Shown: piece after piece, positions 1-5,594 of the stretch | How the letters are laid out: every line of letters starts with the position of its first letter | Numbering within the stretch: the stretch's first letter is position 1 | DNA from: SLFT01 sp964493075 | GTDB taxonomy: Bacteria; Hydrogenedentota; Hydrogenedentia; Hydrogenedentales; CAITNO01 | Length of the DNA: 11,184 bases | Direction of reading: 5' to 3' | NCBI GenBank assembly: GCA_964493075.1 | Contig: CAZBNU010000131.1 | Span: forward strand, 1 to 11,184 | Notes under the pieces: generated by a model | Database searches by the model: none | What the model saw: only the letters and a program-made list of their open reading frames with translations | Told to the model about the DNA's origin: nothing | Position numbers and translations under genes: made by a program

Positions 1-19
1 TCCAGAAGAATAACGGACG

Positions 20-904
20 TCAGTCAACAAAGATCGTGCCCAAATTTGGGTAGAGATACCTTAATGTTTCCGGCGGTGCGGCTTTTTTGATCTTCAGAGC
101 GGCTTCTATTTCCAGTGCGTTTACTACGGCCTGACCGCGGTAGTGGTTGTTGGTGACCACATACAGCCGGTTCATCTGTTCCCGCATGTTTTTGATGCGT
201 TCTATCCACGGGGCGAGTTCTTCCCGGTCATAGAGGTAATTGTACCGTTCGTTGCGCCCGGATTCCTTATTGAACCAGTGTTCCTGGTTGCGTCCGTGGA
301 GCCGCACATACCCGAAGGGCGCAGTCACATGTGCCGTTGGCGCCAGGCAGGCATTCAACAGTGGCTGGTCAATGTTGCATAGGGCGATGCGGCGTTCGGT
401 AAGTCCTGCAATAAAATCGGGGTGGTCCCACGACGCATGGCGCACTTCAACTGCCAGCGGCAGTCCATCCAAGCTGTCCGCCAGACGCGCCAGGTACTGT
501 CGGTTTTCCGGAGTGCGTTTGAAACTCCAGGGAAACTGCGCCAGTACCGCACCCAGTTTTCCCGATGCGGTCAGGGGCATCATGCTTTCCCGAAACGCGG
601 CAACCACGCCCGTATCCGGTTTCGTGCTGCGGTCGTGGGTAAGGGCGGACGGCAATTTGGCACAAAACATAAACCGCGGATTCGCGGCGGTCTGTGCGAT
701 CCACGAGGCGCACTGTCGCGGCGCGATGGGACGATAAAAGGTGACGTTAATCTCCACCAAATCGAACCATTGCGACAACAGGGACAGCGGTTTCGTTGCC
801 CGACTCATTTTTTCCGGATAAACGATACCCTTCCAATCGGGGTATTCCCAACCGGCGGTGCCTGTGAAAATACCTGCTTCCGAATCGGGCAGTTGCTCAG
901 GCAT
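20..904 (-). CDS. DUF72 family protein (YecE-like)
   Basis: A 294-residue soluble protein that matches the DUF72 family, a TIM-barrel-like fold of unknown biochemical role. Visible family marks are the N-terminal TGTAGWEYPDWKG stretch (about residues 14-26), EINVTFYR (51-58), AQFPWSF (122-128), the AVEVRHASW strand (151-159), RLHGRN (201-206) and the C-terminal YVVTNNHYRGQAVVNA segment (248-263). Length is close to that usual for the family (about 240-300). There is no signal peptide or membrane segment, so it is probably cytoplasmic. The ATG at 902-904 overlaps the end of the upstream sulfatase gene by 8 nt and I see no strong ribosome binding site of its own, so translation is probably coupled to the sulfatase. 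The stop (TGA) is at 20-22; what follows lies outside the window. Family assignment is firm; no function can be inferred beyond a possible link to its operon partner. Confidence 0.92.
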   Translation of the reverse strand: MPEQLPDSEAGIFTGTAGWEYPDWKGIVYPEKMSRATKPLSLLSQWFDLVEINVTFYRPIAPRQCASWIAQTAANPRFMFCAKLPSALTHDRSTKPDTGVVAAFRESMMPLTASGKLGAVLAQFPWSFKRTPENRQYLARLADSLDGLPLAVEVRHASWDHPDFIAGLTERRIALCNIDQPLLNACLAPTAHVTAPFGYVRLHGRNQEHWFNKESGRNERYNYLYDREELAPWIERIKNMREQMNRLYVVTNNHYRGQAVVNALEIEAALKIKKAAPPETLRYLYPNLGTIFVD

Positions 905-2459
905 CGTCTTCAGGAACCCGGTACAGTTCCCGCAGCCGCGCCAGTTCCGTTTTTAACTGCGCTACCTGTTCCGCATAAGCGGGATTGTCATATTCGCTCT
1001 TCATTTCATTGGGGTCTTTTTCGAGATCATAGAACTCCCACTCGTCGAGGGTATAGAAGTAGGCGAGTTTGTAGCGTTCCGTGCGCACACCGTAATGCTT
1101 GTATACATTATGCACCTTACCCTCGCCCTCATAGTAGTGATAGTAGATGGACTTGCGCCAGTCATCGGGCGTCTCGCCGTGCATGAGGGGCACCATGCTT
1201 CGTCCCTGCATATTCTCCGGCACGGGCAGTCCTGCAATGTCCAGGAAGGTTTCGGCGCAGTCGAGATTCTGCACCATGGCGGTTGCCTCCGAGCCTGGTT
1301 TGATAACGCCCGGCCACCGCGCCACCAAAGGCGTACGAAGGGATTCTTCATAAATAAAGCGCTTATCGAACCAGCCATGTTCGCCCAGGTAGAAACTCTG
1401 GTCTGAAGAATAAAACACCACCGTGTTTTTGTCCTGCCCGGTTTCCTCCAGATAATCGAGAAGACGCCCTACGTTATCATCCACCGAGGCGATACAACTC
1501 AGGTAGTCTTTCATATACCGCTGATACTTCCAGCGCACCAGATCATCCCCTTCAAGATTGGCCTCCAGAAACGCGTCGTTCTTCGGGTCGTATGCGGCAT
1601 CCCAGGCAGCGCGTTGTTCCTCCGTCATACGGCCATAGGTGCGCTTCATCGCAACGTCTTTCTTTTCTTCTTCCGTCCATACCTTGAGGTCAGACCCCAT
1701 ACGCATGGTTTTTTCGATGGTCATATCCTGTTCGCGGGCGGCGGTACCGCGTCCGGAATAATCATCAAACAGGGTGTCCGGTTCCGGAATGGTGACATCG
1801 TCGAACTTGGTGAGATGGTTTGGCCCTGGCTCCCATTCCCGGTGAGGCGCCTTATTTTGCACCATCAACACAAACGGTTTTTCCGGGTCGCGCTTTCCTT
1901 TGAGCCAATTCAGCGCCTTGTCCGTAATAATATCGGTTACATAGCCCTCTTCCCGCACTTTTCCTGCCGGTGTGATAAAATCCGGGTTGTAATAATGCCC
2001 CTGCCCCGGCAACACCTCCCAGTCATCGAACCCTGTGGGATCTGTTACAAGGTGCCACTTGCCATAAATAGCTGTCTGATAACCCGCCTTACGCAGTAGT
2101 TTCGGGAAGGTCTGTTGCTCACCATCAAACTTGCTGCCGTTATCTTTGAACCCGTTCAGATGACTGTGCAGGCCAGTAAGCACCACAGCGCGACAGGGGC
2201 CGCAGATGGAGTTGGTGACGAAACTATTGCGGAAGATCATGCCCTCATTGGCGATACGGTCTATGTTGGGTGTTGGCGCTACTTCTGCCAAGCGGCCACC
2301 GTAAGCGCTTACCGCATTCTGCGCATGATCGTCACTGTATATCCAGAGGATATTCGGGCGCGTGCCGGGGCTTGCCCATGCGTTGCTGATGCTGCCGCAG
2401 AAGGCCGTTGCCGCAGCTGCGCCACCCGCCTGTTTCAGAAAATCGCGTCGTGTAATCAT
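897..2459 (-). CDS. Tat-exported family S1 sulfatase (CGPCR type)
   Basis: A 520-residue arylsulfatase-superfamily enzyme that hydrolyses sulfate esters, probably on a glycan, in the periplasm or outside the cell. The N-terminus ITRRDFLK followed by an Ala-rich stretch and AWAS (to about residue 30) is a Tat signal. Sulfatase landmarks follow in order: metal-binding Asp43-Asp44 (YSDDH), the formylglycine motif C86-G-P-C-R90 followed by AVVLTG, Lys134 and His136 (GKWH), His206 (KAPH), Asp353-Gln354 (SSDQ) and Lys366. The C-terminal subdomain (about 430-515) has the usual RTERYKLAYF and EFYDLEKDPNE segments. Asp-Gln in place of the common Asp-His or Asp-Asn, together with the overall architecture, recalls the N-acetylglucosamine-6-sulfatase/mucin-desulfating type, but the substrate is not proven. 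The Cys must be oxidised by a maturase not encoded here. Ribosome binding site AAGGAT (2468-2473) sits 8 nt before the ATG; DUF72 follows with overlap. Confidence 0.93.
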   Translation of the reverse strand: MITRRDFLKQAGGAAAATAFCGSISNAWASPGTRPNILWIYSDDHAQNAVSAYGGRLAEVAPTPNIDRIANEGMIFRNSFVTNSICGPCRAVVLTGLHSHLNGFKDNGSKFDGEQQTFPKLLRKAGYQTAIYGKWHLVTDPTGFDDWEVLPGQGHYYNPDFITPAGKVREEGYVTDIITDKALNWLKGKRDPEKPFVLMVQNKAPHREWEPGPNHLTKFDDVTIPEPDTLFDDYSGRGTAAREQDMTIEKTMRMGSDLKVWTEEEKKDVAMKRTYGRMTEEQRAAWDAAYDPKNDAFLEANLEGDDLVRWKYQRYMKDYLSCIASVDDNVGRLLDYLEETGQDKNTVVFYSSDQSFYLGEHGWFDKRFIYEESLRTPLVARWPGVIKPGSEATAMVQNLDCAETFLDIAGLPVPENMQGRSMVPLMHGETPDDWRKSIYYHYYEGEGKVHNVYKHYGVRTERYKLAYFYTLDEWEFYDLEKDPNEMKSEYDNPAYAEQVAQLKTELARLRELYRVPEDDA

Positions 2460-2494
2460 GGTTGGTGATCCTTATACTGTTGTTTGATGTTAAA

Positions 2495-2523
2495 AGTATA
2501 GCGGAATTGGGTACACAGGGCAA
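2495..2523 (-). promoter_or_regulatory. Candidate sigma70 promoter for the sulfatase-DUF72 operon
   Basis: On the minus strand TTGCCC (2518-2523) and TATACT (2495-2500) are separated by exactly 17 nt, matching the -35/-10 consensus at 4/6 and 5/6. This would place the transcript start about 28-30 nt upstream of the sulfatase ATG. Prediction from sequence only. Confidence 0.5.
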
Positions 2524-2646
2524 AAGAAGGAGGATTTATTTTTCCGTAAAGAACGCGAGGAATACAAAAATGACGCATCACAGTTTTGTTTCCTGCACCC
2601 GTATGCAATGCTGCTAGGGCGTGAAATACAATTTCGCGAACAAGTG

Positions 2647-2671
2647 CGTTCCAAAATTCAATTTTGGAACG
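2647..2671. repeat. Perfect 12-1-12 palindrome between operons
   Basis: The arm CGTTCCAAAATT (2647-2658) is followed by a single C and then its exact reverse complement (2660-2671). It could form a hairpin with an 11-bp stem and a TCA loop on either strand. It lies 36 nt downstream of the glpD stop and about 120 nt upstream of the sulfatase promoter, between two minus-strand operons. No T-run follows on either strand, so it is not a standard intrinsic terminator. It may still act as a 3' stability hairpin for the glpD mRNA, a protein-binding site or an extragenic palindrome. A second small palindrome, TTCGCGAA, lies beside it at 2633-2640. The rest of the 2460-2707 spacer holds only the sulfatase promoter and leader. 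Confidence 0.6.
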
Positions 2672-2707
2672 AGCCGAATCGAAGACAAAAGTTCCTACAG
2701 AGAATTC

Positions 2708-4276
2708 CTATTCCGGTATCATAAAACAGGTGTGCGCTAGTTCGGTGAGTGCCGCCACCTGTGCCGCCTGCCAAGCCGCGTCGTGGCTAAGTTCGGCAGC
2801 CATCAACGCCGCCACTTTCGGTGCAGCGGCAATGGCGGCGCGGGCGTTCAAGAAAAGCATACGGGAACGACGCGCCAGGAAGTCCTCTACGGTGCGTGCC
2901 TGTTCTTCGCGCACCGCCCAAATCACTTCGCCAGCGCAGGTATCAAGGTCGGGATGCAGTTTCGCCTGCCACTCCTTGTTATCCTCCATGAGATTTTTAA
3001 TATGGAAGGCATCTGCGCCATAGGCGGCAAATTCGCCCAGTTCTTCCGGTTTCTTCACATAACCGTGAATGTGCAGATGATGTGTTTTGCAAGGCAGGGT
3101 ATCCAATTCCGCCACCACGGACGCCTGGTCCACCGTATCTTCGGCCATTCGCCGGTAGGTGGTCCATTTGCCACCTGTAATGGTGACCAGCCCCGAATTG
3201 GAGATGTGCAGGGTGTGGTCCCGCGACAGTGCAGCAGTATTGCTTTCGCCTTCAGCGGAAACCAGCGGTCGAATGCCGGTGAACACACTGAGCACATCGC
3301 TTTCAACAGGGTCTTTGCTCAGATAACGGGCTGCGTGGGTAAGCAAAAAGTCCAATTCTTCCGGCAATGCGCTTGGTTCAAATGTCGCCTTGGCGACCGG
3401 CGTATCGGTAGTGCCCACCAGGGTATGATTATGCCAGGGGATGGCGAACAGCACACGTCCATCATCGGTATGGGGCACCATGATGGCACTGTCTCCGGGC
3501 AGAAAGGATCGGTCCAACAGAATATGAACGCCCTGACTGGGACTAATCATTCGCGCTGCTTTCGCATCATCCATTTGTCTGATGGTATCGGTAAATGCAC
3601 CGGTGGCATTCACCACCACGCGCCCCTTCAACTGGTATTCAGCGCCGCTTTCCTTGTTAATCGCCACAACACCGCGTACAATGTCGTCTTCCTTGGTTAA
3701 CGCCCCGACTTCGACATAATTGGCAACGGTAGCGCCGTGCTCAACAGCAGTCTGCATCATATTGATGAGCAGGCGGGCATCGTCGAATTGGCCATCATAA
3801 TACATGACACCGCCCCGCAGCCCTTCTGTTTCGATGGTGGGGATGTGCTCCAGTGTTTTCTTTAGGGACAGGTTGCGAGAGGTGCCAAAACCGTGGCGTC
3901 CCGCAAGAAAGTCATAGACCCGCAGGCCAATGCCGTAGAAAGGCGCTTCCCACCAGGTATAGTTGGGCACAATGAAGGGAAGATCATGGACAAGGTGAGG
4001 CGCATTTTCACGGAGCAGCCCGCGCTCCTTGAGCGCTTCCAACACCAGCGATACATTACCCTGTTGCAGATAGCGCACCCCGCCATGAACCAGTTTGGTG
4101 CTGCGACTCGACGTACCCTTGCCGAAGTCATACGCTTCCAGCAACAGGGTGCGGTATCCCCGAGATGCAGCGTCAATGGCAATTCCCATTCCCGTGGCGC
4201 CACCACCTATGATAATAAAATCCCACACCTCGTTCTGGTCTTCAATGGCCGTAATCATGGTGGTTCGTGTCAACAT
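2708..4276 (-). CDS. glpD: FAD-dependent glycerol-3-phosphate dehydrogenase
   Basis: A 522-residue respiratory glycerol-3-phosphate dehydrogenase. It oxidises sn-glycerol-3-phosphate to dihydroxyacetone phosphate and passes electrons through FAD to membrane quinone, acting as a peripheral membrane protein on the cytoplasmic face. Counted from the ATG at 4274-4276, the FAD-binding GGGATG lies at 24-29, the highly conserved GTSSRSTKLVHGGVRYL at 54-70, the substrate-site GIRPL at about 334-338, and TITGGKWTTYR at 365-375. A helical C-terminal domain (about 395-515) follows, as in E. coli GlpD (501 residues). An upstream in-frame ATG at 4301-4303 overlaps the previous stop as ATGA and would add nine residues (MIRTGGILP). 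I prefer 4276 because an excellent AGGAGG lies between the two, at 4287-4292, 10 nt before it. It is the second gene of a minus-strand operon behind the renalase-like oxidase. No glpK or glpF is nearby. Confidence 0.94.
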   Translation of the reverse strand: MLTRTTMITAIEDQNEVWDFIIIGGGATGMGIAIDAASRGYRTLLLEAYDFGKGTSSRSTKLVHGGVRYLQQGNVSLVLEALKERGLLRENAPHLVHDLPFIVPNYTWWEAPFYGIGLRVYDFLAGRHGFGTSRNLSLKKTLEHIPTIETEGLRGGVMYYDGQFDDARLLINMMQTAVEHGATVANYVEVGALTKEDDIVRGVVAINKESGAEYQLKGRVVVNATGAFTDTIRQMDDAKAARMISPSQGVHILLDRSFLPGDSAIMVPHTDDGRVLFAIPWHNHTLVGTTDTPVAKATFEPSALPEELDFLLTHAARYLSKDPVESDVLSVFTGIRPLVSAEGESNTAALSRDHTLHISNSGLVTITGGKWTTYRRMAEDTVDQASVVAELDTLPCKTHHLHIHGYVKKPEELGEFAAYGADAFHIKNLMEDNKEWQAKLHPDLDTCAGEVIWAVREEQARTVEDFLARRSRMLFLNARAAIAAAPKVAALMAAELSHDAAWQAAQVAALTELAHTCFMIPE

Positions 4277-4286
4277 AGGCAAAATT

Positions 4287-4292
4287 CCTCCT
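4287..4292 (-). promoter_or_regulatory. Ribosome binding site that decides the glpD start
   Basis: AGGAGG on the minus strand, 10 nt upstream of the ATG at 4274-4276 and downstream of the alternative ATG at 4301-4303. It lies in the 23-nt gap after the amine oxidase stop and argues for independent initiation of glpD at the inner ATG. Confidence 0.7.
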
Positions 4293-4299
4293 GTTCTGA

Positions 4300-5337
4300 T
4301 CATCCAGTGGGCTTGCTTGCCAGTTTCATTCTTTCGGCTATTGCCTTACCGGCGGCGATACCTGAACGGGTTGCCCCTTCAATGAGACCACCGCAAAACG
4401 CATCGCCCGCGAAATACAATGGGGCGCGTCCTTCAACGAGATAGAAATTCTTTTGCAGGGTGTTCGCTGGAGTTCCGTAACGCCAGCACTCGGTATGTAC
4501 GCTTACGATTCTACTTTTCAGCAACGATACGGCAGCCTTCGTAATCAGTTCGCCCACTTCCTCCTGGGGAGTGTCAATGTGTGCTTCGGCAAATTTCTTG
4601 GTGGTGTGAATGGTAACTGCGGACACGGGCGAAATACCCTTAATCTGATTGTCTGCAATCCAGGAGATATCAGGATCGTCAACCCGCGCCGCGCCGGGCG
4701 AAGGCAGCCCGGAGGGTCCGTCAAGAATCGCCGCAACTGCAATCTGCGGTATGTATTCCACACCGGTCAAGGGCAACAACAATGCGCCCATGCGCCAGGT
4801 ATTTTCATCATTTATCAGACGGAGTGCTGCAGGTGGCGGCGGCGTCAACAACACCATGTCCGCCTTGATGCGTTTGCTACCTTCAACCTCAATAAGCCAG
4901 CAGGCGCGCCCTTCCGAGATGCGCTTCACAGTGGTGTTCAAGCGCACCTGTATATTTTGCGCCAACGCTTCCGGAAGAGTGCGCATCCCCTTTGCACCAC
5001 AGTAGCGGGGATGGCTTGCCAGCTCCGAAACACCGGAAATCTCCGGAAAGCCGCGTGTCCATTCACGGGCCGTTCCCGAAGTAAGCCAACCATCTGCAAT
5101 ATCACGAAATTCGGGATGACGTATGGCAAAGAACTGTGCCCCAAGATCAAATACGCCGTCTTCGTGAACAATAGTCATACAACGGCCACCAAGTGCAGCT
5201 GCACGCTCCAGCACGAGCGGCTGGATATCATTCTCCACTAGAACTTGTGCTGCGGCCAGCCCCGAAATGCCAGCGCCGATAATAACAACGCCGTGGTATT
5301 CGCCGTGGGGCGGTTGATGTTGTGCTATTCTTGCCAT
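4300..5337 (-). CDS. Renalase-like FAD-dependent amine oxidase family protein
   Basis: A 345-residue flavoprotein of the amine oxidase/renalase group. The N-terminal Rossmann motif VVIIGAGISG (17-26) is followed by ALGGRC (48-53) and FDLGAQFF (63-70). Further on are LLTPPPPAALRLI (163-175), DPDISWIADN (221-230), VTIHTT (241-246), WRYG (285-288) and the C-terminal YFAGDAFCGGLIEGA segment (308-322) that closes over FAD. The order DLGAQ, LT-P-P, D-N, IHTT, WR, GD and the length parallel renalase (about 340 residues), which oxidises misreduced 2- or 6-dihydro isomers of NAD(P)H. Small-amine oxidation cannot be excluded. There is no signal peptide, so it is probably cytoplasmic. It is the first gene of an operon with glpD. 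The ATG at 5335-5337 has no visible Shine-Dalgarno, and no in-frame start exists before the upstream stop, so translation may be weak or need another signal. Family is firm, substrate inferred. Confidence 0.87.
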   Translation of the reverse strand: MARIAQHQPPHGEYHGVVIIGAGISGLAAAQVLVENDIQPLVLERAAALGGRCMTIVHEDGVFDLGAQFFAIRHPEFRDIADGWLTSGTAREWTRGFPEISGVSELASHPRYCGAKGMRTLPEALAQNIQVRLNTTVKRISEGRACWLIEVEGSKRIKADMVLLTPPPPAALRLINDENTWRMGALLLPLTGVEYIPQIAVAAILDGPSGLPSPGAARVDDPDISWIADNQIKGISPVSAVTIHTTKKFAEAHIDTPQEEVGELITKAAVSLLKSRIVSVHTECWRYGTPANTLQKNFYLVEGRAPLYFAGDAFCGGLIEGATRSGIAAGKAIAERMKLASKPTG

Positions 5338-5430
5338 ATTATTTATTTCATACGTTTCATGCTGAATTGTGATGTCATGGGGAATGCCTCAAATGGCACT
5401 TCGGAACACACACGCTACCCTTGTGGTGTT

Positions 5431-5459
5431 ATTGTACCTGAATGTTTAGTTGAAGTAAA
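5431..5459 (-). promoter_or_regulatory. Candidate promoter for the amine oxidase-glpD operon
   Basis: On the minus strand TTTACT (5454-5459) and TACAAT (5431-5436) are 17 nt apart, matching the sigma70 hexamers at 4/6 and 5/6. It predicts a leader of roughly 85-90 nt before the ATG at 5337. Prediction only. Confidence 0.42.
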
Positions 5460-5486
5460 AAGAACGAACCGGTCACTACCCAAAAG

Positions 5487-5516
5487 TTGAAACCATTCCT
5501 GCTGCGCAGGTATACT
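5487..5516 (+). promoter_or_regulatory. Candidate promoter for the DUF2339 gene
   Basis: TTGAAA (5487-5492) and TATACT (5511-5516), each 5/6 to the sigma70 consensus, are separated by 18 nt. The predicted start point near 5523 falls inside the palindrome at 5521-5536 and leaves a leader of about 70 nt. An AT-rich TATTATATAA at 5561-5570 could be a second -10, but I see no matching -35 for it. Confidence 0.5.
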
Positions 5517-5537
5517 TAACTGTTAGAAATCTAACAA
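5509..5537 (-). promoter_or_regulatory. Possible second leftward promoter overlapping the palindrome
   Basis: On the minus strand TTGTTA (5532-5537) and TATACC (5509-5514), both 4/6, are 17 nt apart. The palindrome at 5521-5536 covers most of the -35 and spacer, so a bound protein would block it. Weaker than the candidate at 5431-5459. Confidence 0.28.
5521..5536. promoter_or_regulatory. Operator-like palindrome
   Basis: Perfect inverted repeat TGTTAGA-AA-TCTAACA, with 7-nt arms around a 2-nt centre. It sits directly after the best rightward -10 and over the -35/spacer of a possible leftward promoter. A further half-site, TGTTAG, lies at 5555-5560. The position is typical of a repressor operator controlling divergent genes. 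No regulator gene is adjacent, so the binding protein is unknown. The hairpin lacks a T-run, which argues against a terminator. Confidence 0.5.
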
Positions 5538-5594
5538 TGATGGCCGTTCAGATTTGTTAGTATTATATAAACATACGAACTGGAGGGTGCGATA

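Noticed and set aside
422..1186. Long plus-strand open frame (254 codons) opposite the DUF72 and sulfatase genes
   Set aside because: It spans two well-supported minus-strand genes, its translation is Arg/His/Cys-rich with no family pattern, and it lacks a ribosome binding site.
2388..2405. Possible lipoprotein box (TAFC, Cys21) in the first sulfatase signal
   Set aside because: Phe before Cys does not fit the usual lipobox, and a normal Tat cleavage region AWAS follows.
2527..2533. AAGGAGG on the plus strand, resembling a strong ribosome binding site
   Set aside because: No start codon follows at a usable distance, so it is probably chance in a purine-rich stretch.
2570..2617. 15-codon plus-strand frame (MTHHSFVSC...) in the spacer, with GAGGA upstream
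   Set aside because: Very short, without recognisable features, and lying upstream of a promoter pointing the other way.
2783..3700. 305-codon plus-strand open frame opposite glpD
   Set aside because: Antisense shadow of a firmly identified gene; its composition is not protein-like.
4453..5241. 262-codon plus-strand open frame opposite the amine oxidase
   Set aside because: Antisense shadow with no recognisable domain.
5343..5360. Five-codon frame MKRMK just upstream of the amine oxidase start
   Set aside because: No ribosome binding site and too short to judge; chance is the simplest explanation, although a leader peptide is not excluded.
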